A DNA stretch of 64,000 nucleotides from CALKWS01 sp048594865 (GCA_048594865.1 JBMDWZ010000076.1:14029-78028), one strand, 5' to 3'; positions 9,119-18,367 are shown, counted from the first letter of the stretch. Program-made: numbers and translations. Notes: generated by a model from the sequence alone, not told the origin.

Positions 9119-9395
9119 TCGGAATCAAGGCTTTGTGGCCGCGTGTCGTAGGCGTTTTCGCAGGTCAGGAGTGGTGGTTTGAAGTGGAGGGAAAAGCCCG
9201 CTCCCTCCCTGCGTTCAGGCGCGCCGCCGCGCTTTGGCGGGACACAGATCGTGTCTACTGCCGCGATTTCGCAGATATGCTCAGCCAAAGCAGCAACCGT
9301 GGAGGAAAGTGGGGAACCCCAGTGAGAGCGACCACCAGGCCAACTCCGCGCCAGGAGCAGACACAGCCCTCGCCCAGGTGTGAAACGGTTGTCGT
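9119..9395. other. Divergent intergenic region between mraZ and moxR
   Basis: With the operator just described, this completes a 352-nt stretch without a gene. It must carry the moxR promoter, but I could not define one convincingly. Two small inverted repeats are visible: CCGCC/GGCGG near 9224-9240 and GACAC/GTGTC at 9241-9255. The open frame here resembles nothing I recognise and has no ribosome site. Confidence 0.5.
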
Positions 9396-10343
9396 ATGAC
9401 AACTTCCGCGGCCACCTCTGCTGTGCAGGTCAGCACGGCACTGACCACCAACCTGTCCGCCGTGTTGCGGGGGCGCCCGGACACCGTGCGTGCTGCGGTC
9501 GCCGCATTCCTCGCCCAGGGGCATCTGCTCATCGAAGACGTGCCCGGGGTGGGTAAGACCACGCTCGCCAAAGCCCTGGCCCGGGCGGTAGGCGGAACGC
9601 TAGGTCGGGTGCAGTTCACCCCCGACCTACTGCCCAGCGACCTGACCGGCGTCAGCGTCTACCGCAGCGAGTCCGGCGATTTTGAGTTCCACCCCGGACC
9701 GTTGTTCGCCACCGTAGTGATCGGCGATGAAATCAACCGCGCCTCCCCCAAGACTCAATCGGCCTTGCTGGAGTGCATGGCCGAACGGCAGGTCACGGTC
9801 GATGGCACCTCCCACCCACTCCCTAAGCCGTTCATGGTGATCGCGACCCAAAACCCGGTGGAAATGGCGGGCACCTACCCGTTACCCGAGGCGCAGCGGG
9901 ACCGTTTCATGGCCCAGGTCAGCATCGGCTACCCACCCGCCGACGCCGAGCTCGATCTCCTGGCGACCGGCGGCTTCGCCGATCCGCTCGCAACCCTGGG
10001 CGCCCCCTTGAGCATCGAGGAAGTGCGCGCTGCTCAGCGGGCGGTCGAGGGCACCTACGCCTCGAGTGCGATCGCCCGATACGTTCTGGAACTGTTGCGC
10101 CGCACCCGTAAACACCCCGATGTTGCTTTGGGCGCCTCGCCCCGGGCTGGTCTGCAACTGCTGGCGATGTCCAAGGCCATGGCGTTGATCGGGCAACGAG
10201 ACTTCGTCATTCCCGACGACGTGCAATCGGTTGCCGTTCCGGTGCTGGCGCACCGGCTTGCCTTGCGGCGTAGCGCGTCGGTGGGCGCACCAGACCTGAT
10301 TGCTCAGATCCTGGCGGACGTTCCGATCCCCAGCGCGAACTGA
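9396..10343 (+). CDS. MoxR-family AAA+ ATPase
   Basis: Chaperone-like AAA+ ATPase of the MoxR/RavA class, thought to assist maturation of partner proteins together with DUF58 proteins. The 315 residues show Walker A GVGKTTLA (about 51-58), Walker B VIGDEINRA (108-116) and the AAA_lid_2 C-terminal domain. It opens a three-gene operon with DUF58 and a transglutaminase, separated from the next gene by two nucleotides. No clear Shine-Dalgarno precedes the ATG. Confidence 0.93.
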   Translation: MTTSAATSAVQVSTALTTNLSAVLRGRPDTVRAAVAAFLAQGHLLIEDVPGVGKTTLAKALARAVGGTLGRVQFTPDLLPSDLTGVSVYRSESGDFEFHPGPLFATVVIGDEINRASPKTQSALLECMAERQVTVDGTSHPLPKPFMVIATQNPVEMAGTYPLPEAQRDRFMAQVSIGYPPADAELDLLATGGFADPLATLGAPLSIEEVRAAQRAVEGTYASSAIARYVLELLRRTRKHPDVALGASPRAGLQLLAMSKAMALIGQRDFVIPDDVQSVAVPVLAHRLALRRSASVGAPDLIAQILADVPIPSAN

Positions 10344-10345
10344 CG

Positions 10346-11530
10346 ATGCGCCCGACTCCTCGCGGGATCGCGCTCGGGGCCGCAGGTGCGGTCCTGGCGA
10401 TCGTGGCTGCCTCCACCTCCAGCCTGGTCCTGGCGAGGATCGCGGCGGTGCCGTTGATGGTGGTGGCGCTGGCCGCCATCTGGATCGTGGTCAGCCGTAA
10501 ACAGAGCGAACGAGTGCGGCTGCAGCGACGTATCAGCCCGCCGAGGCCCACTGTCGGACAGATCGCCACCGTGCACCTGTCGGTCGCCGGTGGAACCCTT
10601 CCCACCTTCGCCCGGCTGCGCGAGCGCACCCCCTCGGGCACCGTTCACCAACGGCCCACCGCAGTGGGCAATCGGCGAAACGAATGGGCCTACAAGGTGC
10701 AGCCCGGGCAGCGCGGTTATCACCTGCTGGGTCCCTCCACTGTGCTCCATGGTGACCCGCTGGGTGTGCTCCGATGGAGCGTCCAGGGTGACGCCGGCGG
10801 ACACATGTTGGTGTGGCCGCGCCGCGCGCATCTAGATCAAAGCTTGCCGCTGGCGGACCTGCAGGGCTCCGAACACTCCCCCACCGGCACCCCGCATCGG
10901 TCGGTCGAAGACTTGACGCTGCGGGAGTACGTGGTGGGCGACGACGTTCACCGGGTGCACTGGCGGTCCTCGGCACGGCGCGGCGAACTCATGGTCAGGG
11001 CCGACGAGCCGTCCAACCCCTTCACCATCGATATGTTCCTGAGCGTGGGCCGCACCGGGATGGGCACCGAGTGGGCCACGAGCGCGTTCGCCTCGCTGGC
11101 GGTGGCAGTGATCGATTCCAATATTCCGGTCCAACTGCACCTGTGTCGTGAGGTGTGGCAGTCCACCGAGCCGGAGTTATTCAACGGACATGTCACCGAC
11201 ACCTTCGATGCCCTGGACCAGATTGCGCCGGCGACGCGAGCGCCCGCCGCCCTACAGGCCGAGCAACTCACCGGCCTGCGGCAGGCCGGCCCGTGCCTGG
11301 TGGCCGTGCTCACCGAACCCGACGAATCGCTCATCGAGAACTTGGTCGGGCTGGCGAACAACCGGCGCGCTTACGCCTTGATCGTCATGGAAAAGGGGCA
11401 ACTGCCTTCCGGGGCCCGCCACCTGCAGCGGCACGGGTGGATTGTCATCGGGGTACGCGCCCAGGCACACACCCAAACGATCGCGGCGGTATGGAAAGAA
11501 TTGCTGGACCCGGCGATGGCGGGGCGATGA
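10346..11530 (+). CDS. DUF58 domain membrane protein
   Basis: A 394-residue protein with two adjacent N-terminal membrane segments (about 7-48), a beta-rich domain and the DUF58 signature REYVVGDDVHRVHWRSSA (about 192-209). DUF58 has a von Willebrand A-like fold and usually travels with MoxR ATPases. The biochemical role is unknown; context suggests an envelope function with the MoxR and transglutaminase neighbours. Its stop overlaps the next start (ATGA). Confidence 0.9.
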   Translation: MRPTPRGIALGAAGAVLAIVAASTSSLVLARIAAVPLMVVALAAIWIVVSRKQSERVRLQRRISPPRPTVGQIATVHLSVAGGTLPTFARLRERTPSGTVHQRPTAVGNRRNEWAYKVQPGQRGYHLLGPSTVLHGDPLGVLRWSVQGDAGGHMLVWPRRAHLDQSLPLADLQGSEHSPTGTPHRSVEDLTLREYVVGDDVHRVHWRSSARRGELMVRADEPSNPFTIDMFLSVGRTGMGTEWATSAFASLAVAVIDSNIPVQLHLCREVWQSTEPELFNGHVTDTFDALDQIAPATRAPAALQAEQLTGLRQAGPCLVAVLTEPDESLIENLVGLANNRRAYALIVMEKGQLPSGARHLQRHGWIVIGVRAQAHTQTIAAVWKELLDPAMAGR

Positions 11531-13668
11531 TGAACCGGGTGATCACCGCGCAGGCGCTGGTCGCGCTCGCAGTCGTGATCGGTGCCCTGAGCATCGGCAA
11601 CCTCGTTGATCCCGGCTCTTGGTTCTGGCCCACGGTGCTGGCGGTGGGGGCAGCGCTGGGGACTTGCGGCTACCTCCGGACCCGAACTGAGTTGATCTCC
11701 ACTCCGGCGGTGTGCGGACTGGTGGTCGGTGGGATCGTGCCCGTCATTGCCTACGCCCCGCCGACGATCACCGCCAACCCCCTCACGTGGCTGAGCATCC
11801 CCGGCGAAATGTTCGACCTGCTGCGCCAAGGGGCAGAAGACGCCACCCAGCGCGCCCCGGTGTTAGGCAGCGACGGCCTGGGGCTGATGGTCTGCGCGGC
11901 CACCTTGCTCGTCTTTGTGTTGGCCGAGTTGCTGGCCGTGGGTTGCCGCGCCCCGGTGTGGTCCGGCATCGCCCTGTTGATCGTGTGGACACCCGCCGCA
12001 GCGTTGTCAGCGCACGTGCCACTGTGGGTGTTCGCCGGGTCGGCGGCGTCTTTCGTGGGCTTGCTCGTGGTGAGCAACCTGTCCAATGCTCCGACCGCTT
12101 CCCGGCGTCGCGCCGCCCGATCGGCGGTCATCGTCAGCGCAAGCACCGTGGTCCTGGCGCTGATCATTGCCCCGGCGATTCTGCTCATTCCGGTGAGCCA
12201 ATGGAACCTGAGCGGTGGCGGGATCGGCGGCGGTGGGGCCGGCTCGACCACCCGGCTAGACCTCGGGCTCGACGTGCGCGATCAGCTGCGGCGGGGCCCG
12301 GAGAGCGAGATCTTTTCCTACACCACCGATATCCCCGACCTTGGCCCACTGCATGCCTACACCGTGACGGACTTCGACGGGTCCCAGTGGCACACCGATG
12401 AGGCGGCCGATGATTCCGAGGAGCCGCAGGCGGTGGAGCAGAGCCAGACGTTGTGGCCCGATGAATCCTTCGGCGATTCGATCGGCTCGGTGCAGATCAA
12501 CATTCCCGAGCTCGAGCAGGACCGTCTGCTGGTGCCGGGGCACCCACGCCAGTTGGACGTACAGGGCGAGTGGGTCTACGCCGCCGGGCGCGATGAGATC
12601 ATCGGATCGGGCCCGTCCCCGTTGACCTATACGGTGCAGGTGCTCGAGCGGGACATCGACTCCTCGGTGCTAAACGGTGCCGACAACTCCGATGCCGCCG
12701 AGCGCGTCGATCCCGAAGCGCTGGCCGTCCCGGACACCGGGCACGCCGAGCAGATCGAGGGCGTTGCGCAGCGGGTCAGCGACGCGGCCGAAGCAGAGAC
12801 CGACTACGAACGCGCGGTGGCGATCCAGAACTACCTGCGTTCGTCTTCGGACTTCACCTACGACGTCGACGTCGATCCCCCACAGACCGACGATGCGGTG
12901 TGGGACTTCTTGGGAAGTGGACGCGGCTACTGCGTCCAGTTCGCCACCGCCATGGTGATCATGGCCCGCACCATGGACATCCCGGCCCGGATGGCCGTGG
13001 GGTTCCTGGAGGGAACCCCGGGCGCCGACGGTACCTACCAGGTCACCGGGCACCGCGCTCACACCTGGCCGCAGCTGTACTTCGAAGGCACCGGTTGGGT
13101 CCGATTCGAGCCGACGCCGGCGACCCAGTCCGGCGCAGTGCCCGACTGGGCTGCGGGCGTGGGGGCAGAATCTGCCGACACCCCCAGTGAGGTCCCAGAG
13201 GGGCAGACGATCGAGGAACCCCAGACGGCTCCCGAAACCCAGGACACCGGGGCGCAGCAGGACGAGGGCACCACCGGCCAGGGCGAGCACAGCTCCTCAA
13301 GTTTCGCCTTCTGGCTGGCCGGGCTGGCCGTCCTTGTTGCCGTGGGGCTGGGGCTGTTGTGGTGGCGCTATCGCACTCGGCGATTCTCAGATATCGACGC
13401 GGCGTGGGCCCGGGTGACCGGTGCGCTGCGCTCGGCGGGGATCGCGAAGGACGAGGCAAGCCTCACTCCCACCAGGGTGGCCAGCGGAATGGATCTTGGC
13501 GAGGAGTCCGATCGGGCCCTGCGCGACTTGGCGCACGCCGTTCAGGCCCATCGGTATGCACGCCCGGACACTGCGGGCGTGCAGGGCAGCGACATCAGGC
13601 AGTGGCAGCAGGCGGCGATGCGCGGGATCCGCCGGAGCGCCCGCCGAACGAAGGACGGCGGGTCCTAA
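11527..13668 (+). CDS. TgpA-like transmembrane transglutaminase-family protein
   Basis: A 713-residue membrane protein. The first 220 residues form about six or seven membrane helices (DUF3488/TgpA N-terminal type), followed by a large extracytoplasmic transglutaminase-like domain with the catalytic Cys in GYCVQF (about 469) and His in HRAHTWPQ (about 508). A Ser/Gln/Glu-rich linker, one more membrane helix (about 593-615) and a cytoplasmic tail follow. Such proteins always sit beside MoxR and DUF58; activity may be cross-linking or protease-like, and the substrate is unknown. Two ATGs (11527, 11530) overlap the DUF58 stop, and either may be used. Confidence 0.9.
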   Translation: MMNRVITAQALVALAVVIGALSIGNLVDPGSWFWPTVLAVGAALGTCGYLRTRTELISTPAVCGLVVGGIVPVIAYAPPTITANPLTWLSIPGEMFDLLRQGAEDATQRAPVLGSDGLGLMVCAATLLVFVLAELLAVGCRAPVWSGIALLIVWTPAAALSAHVPLWVFAGSAASFVGLLVVSNLSNAPTASRRRAARSAVIVSASTVVLALIIAPAILLIPVSQWNLSGGGIGGGGAGSTTRLDLGLDVRDQLRRGPESEIFSYTTDIPDLGPLHAYTVTDFDGSQWHTDEAADDSEEPQAVEQSQTLWPDESFGDSIGSVQINIPELEQDRLLVPGHPRQLDVQGEWVYAAGRDEIIGSGPSPLTYTVQVLERDIDSSVLNGADNSDAAERVDPEALAVPDTGHAEQIEGVAQRVSDAAEAETDYERAVAIQNYLRSSSDFTYDVDVDPPQTDDAVWDFLGSGRGYCVQFATAMVIMARTMDIPARMAVGFLEGTPGADGTYQVTGHRAHTWPQLYFEGTGWVRFEPTPATQSGAVPDWAAGVGAESADTPSEVPEGQTIEEPQTAPETQDTGAQQDEGTTGQGEHSSSSFAFWLAGLAVLVAVGLGLLWWRYRTRRFSDIDAAWARVTGALRSAGIAKDEASLTPTRVASGMDLGEESDRALRDLAHAVQAHRYARPDTAGVQGSDIRQWQQAAMRGIRRSARRTKDGGS

Positions 13669-13675
13669 GGCGGCG

Positions 13676-14077
13676 CTACTCTTCGCGCCGGCGCTTTTCC
13701 CAACGCTCTTCGAGGCGGTTCATAAACGAACTGGAACTGCCCGAACGCGGCGCCCCCGGTCCCGACGATCCTGGCTTGCCGCCGCGGATCGGGTGGACGT
13801 TGCTGGCGTCCTGCGCTTGGCCTTTGGGCCGGTACATCGCCACGATTACCCCGGCGAACATCATGACGAAGCCGACGGCGCTGAGCCACAGTTGCCCGCT
13901 TGCCGAGCCGCCGACGAGGGCGGCTAGACCACCGAGCAATCCGACGATGCCCAGACCAATGAACAATGGTTTACGGCCGGCGCGTCCGGAGATGGTTTCG
14001 GCGAGTTTGGGGTCGTCGGAGCGCAGTTGCTCCGCCAACTCATCCAGTACGCGCTGCTCATACTCGGAGAGAGGCAC
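13676..14077 (-). CDS. DUF3040 family small membrane protein
   Basis: A 133-residue actinobacterial protein beginning PLSEYEQRVLDELAEQL, the hallmark of DUF3040, followed by two membrane helices (about 40-85) and a Gly/Ser-rich, basic tail. Function is unknown. The GTG at 14077 matches where relatives begin and follows GGGAGG closely; an ATG four codons upstream is the alternative. It lies convergent to the transglutaminase gene with 7 nt between stops, downstream of dinB. Confidence 0.85.
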   Translation of the reverse strand: MPLSEYEQRVLDELAEQLRSDDPKLAETISGRAGRKPLFIGLGIVGLLGGLAALVGGSASGQLWLSAVGFVMMFAGVIVAMYRPKGQAQDASNVHPIRGGKPGSSGPGAPRSGSSSSFMNRLEERWEKRRREE

Positions 14078-14174
14078 GGCACCTCCCATGGATCGAATCC
14101 GAACGCCTCGGTCTAAGGCGTTACCCCTAGGATAAGTCCCCGACGGCGATATCGGTAGCCGAACGTGGCCCAAC

Positions 14175-15389
14175 TTACTCACGAACCAGTGAACCGGCTT
14201 GCACGGCCCCCGTTCCGTAGCGAGCTCGGACCGTGTCCATGGCCATTTCGGCCTCGCGCCGGGCGGGCGAATCCTCCTCGAGCATCCCTTGAACCGCGGT
14301 GGTTGCGGCGGGGCTCAGCGCATCGCAGCGGACACCGAGCAACCGGACCCCATCGGCGGGAATGCTAACCCCGGCGAGCAGTTCGCGGGCACTGGTGTAC
14401 AGGGCGTGCGCCACATCGGTGGCAGCGGGAAGCGTGCGGGAGCGGGTCAGGGTCGTGAAGTCCGCGTACCGGACCTTGATACTCACGCCACCGCAGACCA
14501 ACTGCGCCGCCCGCAGGCGGGCCGCGCACCGGTGCGCCTGATCCAAGAGCACGGCGTTGAGTTCGGCGGCCTCGCGCAGGTTGGTCGCAAATGTTTGCTC
14601 GTGCCCGATCGACTTTTCCTTGTGGTGCGGTTGCACCGGGCGCGGGTCGCGGCCCCAGGACAAGTCGAGCAGGCGCTGCCCGGCGGCCACCCCCAGCACC
14701 GAGTGCAACACCTGGATGGGCGTGTGGGCCAAGTCGGCGACGGTATTGATCGCCCGGGAGGCGAGCACCTGTTGGGTACGTTCCCCCACTCCCCACAGCG
14801 CACCAACCGGCAGGCTGTGCAGGAAGTCCACGGTGGAGGCTTCGGGGATCAGCAGCGTCCCATTGGGTTTGGCGTGGGTGGAGGCGACCTTGGCCACGAA
14901 TTTGGTCGAGGCGATACCGACCGAGGCGTTCACCGACAGTTTCCGTGAGATCTGCGCGCGCAAGTCGTGGGCGATCTTCTTGGGCGACCCCAGCCGGCGC
15001 CTGGCACCGGAGACGTCCAGGAATGCCTCGTCGATGCTGAGTTGCTCCATCACCGGGGTGATCGAGGACAGGATGTCCATCACCGCGGCCGACACCTCGC
15101 GATATCGACTGTGCCGTGGCTGCAAGATGATCGCCTGCGGGCACATCGCCCGGGCCCGGTGCATCGGCATCGCCGAGTGCACCCCGCTGGCACGGGCCTC
15201 ATAGGTGGCCGCGACCACCACTCCACGTTCGGCTCCGCCGACGATCACCGGTTTGCCAACCAACTCGGGATGGTCGATCAATTCCACCGAGGCGAAGAAC
15301 GCGTCCATGTCCACGTGCAGGATCGAGGTGGCCGCATCGTCCTGGCCCCAGTCCCTGCGAGCATCCGGCGATCGCACCGACCTGCTCAC
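14175..15389 (-). CDS. dinB: DNA polymerase IV (DinB, Y-family)
   Basis: Translesion polymerase that bypasses damaged bases. The 404 residues include the catalytic acidic motifs HVDMDAFFASVE (D27 and D29) and SIDEAFLD (D119, E120), the YEAR finger motif (62-65), a helix-hairpin-helix region near GVGERTQQVL and a little-finger domain. The start overlaps the stop of the HEPN gene (ATGA), so the two are co-translated from the LexA-boxed promoter upstream. There is no beta-clamp motif that I can identify with certainty. Confidence 0.95.
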   Translation of the reverse strand: MSRSVRSPDARRDWGQDDAATSILHVDMDAFFASVELIDHPELVGKPVIVGGAERGVVVAATYEARASGVHSAMPMHRARAMCPQAIILQPRHSRYREVSAAVMDILSSITPVMEQLSIDEAFLDVSGARRRLGSPKKIAHDLRAQISRKLSVNASVGIASTKFVAKVASTHAKPNGTLLIPEASTVDFLHSLPVGALWGVGERTQQVLASRAINTVADLAHTPIQVLHSVLGVAAGQRLLDLSWGRDPRPVQPHHKEKSIGHEQTFATNLREAAELNAVLLDQAHRCAARLRAAQLVCGGVSIKVRYADFTTLTRSRTLPAATDVAHALYTSARELLAGVSIPADGVRLLGVRCDALSPAATTAVQGMLEEDSPARREAEMAMDTVRARYGTGAVQAGSLVRE

Positions 15390-15784
15390 GAGGCCATCGC
15401 CGGCTGCTGGGCTCGGGCCGCGGAGACGGCGTCGGTCACGATCCCGACGAAGTCGGTGGCCGCTTGTTCGGTGTGCACCACTTGATCCTGCCCTAGGCTC
15501 ACGCCCCGGCCGGTTTCAATCGCCGCGCGGATCGCAGCTCCGGATGCAAACAGTGCGGCCCATGGCTCCCACACCTCATCGAGTTCGGAGATCTGGACCC
15601 ACACACTGCGAACCGGCCCTCGCCGTCGGCCCGTCTGTGGTGATAGGGCCAGCAGCGCGGCCCCGGCCCGCAGCGCCGCCATGTGGGCATGCAGGAAGTT
15701 GTCCTCAAGGGGCGCAGTGGCACTGAGTTGATCCAGCTCGTCGTATGCGCGGCGAAGCAACTGCTCTGGTTTGCGATCCATCAT
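15386..15784 (-). CDS. SAV_6107 family HEPN protein upstream of dinB
   Basis: A 132-residue, mostly helical protein of the SAV_6107-type HEPN family. HEPN proteins are often RNases, but the Rx4-6H catalytic motif is not visible here, so it is more likely a structural or regulatory member. The ATG follows AAGGAG by seven nucleotides. It is the first gene of an operon with dinB and sits under a promoter whose spacer is a near-perfect LexA box, so a role in the DNA damage response is likely. Confidence 0.82.
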   Translation of the reverse strand: MMDRKPEQLLRRAYDELDQLSATAPLEDNFLHAHMAALRAGAALLALSPQTGRRRGPVRSVWVQISELDEVWEPWAALFASGAAIRAAIETGRGVSLGQDQVVHTEQAATDFVGIVTDAVSAARAQQPAMAS

Positions 15785-15808
15785 TGGGGGGCTCCTTCCC
15801 GTTCCATC

Positions 15809-15837
15809 ATTATCGAACGTTAGTGCGACTGAGTCAA
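15809..15837 (-). promoter_or_regulatory. SOS promoter of the HEPN-dinB operon
   Basis: On the minus strand: -35 TTGACT (15837-15832), 17-nt spacer, -10 GATAAT (15814-15809). The spacer holds the inverted repeat read on the plus strand as TCGAAC-GTTA-GTGCGA (15813-15828), which matches the actinobacterial LexA consensus TCGAAC-N4-GTTCGA at 11 of 12 positions. LexA binding here would occlude the promoter. Confidence 0.83.
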
Positions 15838-15882
15838 GGGGTAGTTAGTCCTCGGCGTGCCGCGGGCGCTACATTCGTACCT

Positions 15883-16863
15883 ATGGCAGCGCGTCGGCGA
15901 TCGGGGAACTCACGTTCGGCTCCCACGGCCGGGATGATCACGAATCAACGAGACCTTCCCGAACCCACTGCAACCACATTCGCCACCGTAGAGCTCACCC
16001 CTGACACCGAGGATCCGCACGGGGTACTGCTGCTCCTAGACGGGGTCCAAAGCTCCCATATCTACCTCGATGACCCCACCCGGGTGATGTTTGAGTATCT
16101 GCAGCAGATGCTCGTTGTCCTCACCGAACGCGAACCCGCCGATGCGGCCTTGAATGTGGTGCATCTGGGCGGCGCCGGTTGCGCCCTACCGCGGGCGATG
16201 GCGCATCTGTGGCCGGAGTCCCGGCATCTGGTTGCCGAGATTGACGCCAAGCTCGCCCAGTACGTGCGCCAATGGTTCGACCTGCCCCGCTCCCCTCGTT
16301 TACGGATCCGGGTCGATGACGCTCGCTCGGCATTGGCGTCGCTACGCCCTGGCGGTGGGGATGCGATTGTGCGGGACACCTTCGCCGGCGGCGCCGTGCC
16401 GCCGCACCTGCGGACAGTGGAGTTCACCACTATGGTTCGCGACCGGTTGCGCCCGGGCGGGAGCTACCTGCTGAACCTCGCCGACAACCCGCCGCTGCCG
16501 GTGGCCCGACGGGAGGCGGCCACGGTGGCACAGGTCTTTGCGCACACGGCGATCATCGCCGAACCGGGAGTGCTTCGGGGCCGCCGCTACGGCAACGTGG
16601 TGATCATCGCCAGCGACCAGCCCTGGGAGGTCGGATCGATCACTCGCGGACTTCGCCGGTTGGTTCCGCCGGCCCGGCTCATCCACGGCGCTGACGTGCA
16701 GGACTTCATCGGCACCTCGGTACCGTTCACAGACCCCAGCGATGAGGACCAGTGGCGGGCCGGCGCCGAACCCTCGGGAGCCAGCGAGTCGAGCGAGGAG
16801 CGCCTGGCGAGCATGCTGCCCGACACCCGCGAGGATCCCGATCAGATCATTCCGATCCCGTAA
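15883..16863 (+). CDS. Spermidine synthase-like methyltransferase-fold protein
   Basis: A 326-residue protein with the Rossmann core of spermidine synthases: VVHLGGAGCALPRAMA (glycine-rich loop), a following acidic strand end VAEIDAKL, and RVDDARSAL where the nucleoside binds. Such single-domain actinobacterial proteins are annotated as polyamine aminopropyltransferase-like, but no polyamine genes are nearby, so the substrate is open. The ATG lies 7 nt after TACATT (15870-15875) without a Shine-Dalgarno, as expected of a leaderless mRNA. An in-frame ATG 17 codons later is the alternative start. Confidence 0.82.
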   Translation: MAARRRSGNSRSAPTAGMITNQRDLPEPTATTFATVELTPDTEDPHGVLLLLDGVQSSHIYLDDPTRVMFEYLQQMLVVLTEREPADAALNVVHLGGAGCALPRAMAHLWPESRHLVAEIDAKLAQYVRQWFDLPRSPRLRIRVDDARSALASLRPGGGDAIVRDTFAGGAVPPHLRTVEFTTMVRDRLRPGGSYLLNLADNPPLPVARREAATVAQVFAHTAIIAEPGVLRGRRYGNVVIIASDQPWEVGSITRGLRRLVPPARLIHGADVQDFIGTSVPFTDPSDEDQWRAGAEPSGASESSEERLASMLPDTREDPDQIIPIP

Positions 16864-16880
16864 CTCGCGCGCCGAGTCAA

Positions 16881-17870
16881 TCAGTCCTGGTGGGCCGCGC
16901 GCAGGTGCGCAATGATCCCTACTAGCCAGTTCCGGGCCGGCGCCCAGGACCCAGTCAGGAGCGCTGAGTCATGAAAGGCATGTGGCACTAGGCTCAGTTG
17001 GCACTCGATCCCGGCGCGCCGGAGCTGGCCGGCGAACGCGACCGCGTCGTGGCGCAGCGGGTCCTGCCCGGCCGCCACGAGGTAGGTGAGCGGGAAGGCC
17101 GTGAAGTCCTCGGCCTTGAGCGGTGAGGCCAACGGGTCAGCGGGCTGCACAAGGTCCGCGCAATACATCCGGACCAGCTCCAGCGCCGCACCCAGGTCCA
17201 GGCCAGGTTCATGGGCCTGCATGGTGGCGCCGGTGAGGTCCAACACTGGCACCCCCAGCACCAGCGTCTTTAGTGGGACCGCCGCCTCGCAGAGGCAGTA
17301 GGCGGCGGCGATATTCGCCCCGGCACTGTCGCCCCCCAAGGAGATCGAGTGCGGCGCGATACCCAGGTCCTCACCGCGGCGCTGCAGATACCGAATGGTG
17401 GCGCGAGTGTCTTCGATGGCGCTGGGCCACGGGTGCTCCGGGGCTAGTCGGTAGCCCACGCAGAGCACGGCCACTTGCCCACCGGCGGCGATGTGGCGCG
17501 CGGCGGCGACGTTCACCTGATCGTCGATCGAGCCGGCCACCCATCCCCCGCCATGCAGGTAGACATGCACGCCGCGCGCACGACCACCGGGATGGAAGAG
17601 ACGTGCGCGCACCCGGGTGCCGGGACTGGAATGTCCGACGACGGCGTCACTGCTGTCGATTTCAATGCTGAGTTCGCGCTCGGTTGCGACCGCGTCAGCG
17701 GGCAGCCCGAAGCGAGCGAAGTTGCGGTCCAGTTGGGCGCTGATCGCGTGGCGATGCTGAGCGAGCCCGGCGTCCAATCCGGGCACTGGCGGTTCGGCCC
17801 GGTGGTGGACGCTGGCGGCTGCTAGCTCGCGCTGGCCGTGCGCGGCCTCGCCCGGTGCATCCTTCTGCAC
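16881..17870 (-). CDS. Alpha/beta hydrolase, HSL (bacterial hormone-sensitive lipase) family
   Basis: Probable cytoplasmic esterase for short or medium acyl esters. The 329 residues contain the oxyanion-hole HGGGW (106-110), nucleophile S182 in GDSAG, an acid in GQDPLRHD (D270 or D275) and H297 in PHAFHDS. The order and spacing are those of family IV esterases. The GTG start at 17870 has GGAGG six nucleotides upstream. It follows the cold-shock gene but is separated from it by a strong hairpin. Confidence 0.9.
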   Translation of the reverse strand: MQKDAPGEAAHGQRELAAASVHHRAEPPVPGLDAGLAQHRHAISAQLDRNFARFGLPADAVATERELSIEIDSSDAVVGHSSPGTRVRARLFHPGGRARGVHVYLHGGGWVAGSIDDQVNVAAARHIAAGGQVAVLCVGYRLAPEHPWPSAIEDTRATIRYLQRRGEDLGIAPHSISLGGDSAGANIAAAYCLCEAAVPLKTLVLGVPVLDLTGATMQAHEPGLDLGAALELVRMYCADLVQPADPLASPLKAEDFTAFPLTYLVAAGQDPLRHDAVAFAGQLRRAGIECQLSLVPHAFHDSALLTGSWAPARNWLVGIIAHLRAAHQD

Positions 17871-17898
17871 GTTGGCCCTCCTGCCCGGGAAAGACAGC

Positions 17899-17930
17899 GG
17901 CCCGGCCGGTGCGAGTGCACCAACCGGGCC
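17899..17930 (-). terminator. Hairpin terminator after the cold-shock gene
   Basis: An inverted repeat with arms GGCCCGG..GGTGC and GCACC..CCGGGCC gives 12 paired bases with one 2x2 internal mismatch and a 4-nt loop. In the minus direction it lies 20 nt after the csp stop and is followed by a weak T-rich run (TGTCTTT). It would insulate the very active csp from the hydrolase gene. Confidence 0.75.
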
Positions 17931-17950
17931 GTTGCCGAGGATTTACAGAA

Positions 17951-18154
17951 TCAGACCGCGCGAACGCTCTCCGCCTGCGGGCCCTTGGGTCCCTGAGTGA
18001 TTTCGAACTCGACGCGCTGCGCTTCTTCCAGCGAGCGGTAGCCGTCCGACTGAATTGCCGAGAAGTGAACGAATACGTCGTCACCGCCGCCATCTTGGGC
18101 GATGAAGCCGTAGCCCTTCTCAGCGTTGAACCACTTGACGGTTCCTTGTGCCAT
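17951..18154 (-). CDS. Cold-shock domain protein (CspA family)
   Basis: A 67-residue single-stranded nucleic acid binding protein. It shows the whole cold-shock fold with RNP1 KGYGFI and RNP2 VFVHFS and starts MAQGTVKWFNAEKG as typical. GGAAGGAC precedes the ATG. The longer frame upstream is non-coding leader. It likely acts as an RNA chaperone. Confidence 0.96.
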   Translation of the reverse strand: MAQGTVKWFNAEKGYGFIAQDGGGDDVFVHFSAIQSDGYRSLEEAQRVEFEITQGPKGPQAESVRAV

Positions 18155-18367
18155 GTTGTGCTTGTCCTTCCGGGGACGTTGTGGGGCCAACCGGTGTGTC
18201 GGCCCCGTCTTGCCACATGCTTCGCCCCACGAATGCTGCTCCCCGGTATGGGTCAATCAAACAACGCAAGTGAAACACCTAACCGAGCAAGTGTGGCACG
18301 ACACCGGGCCGATCCGCCACCACTTGCGGCCGAAAAGTCTACTCGGCGTGGCGCGGGCCCCAGCAAA

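Noticed and set aside
9133..9399. Small frame upstream of moxR
   Set aside because: No Shine-Dalgarno, no similarity, overlaps the divergent promoter region and the moxR start.
15386..15784. HEPN/antitoxin type toxin system
   Set aside because: The Rx4-6H RNase motif is absent and the partner is dinB, not an antitoxin.
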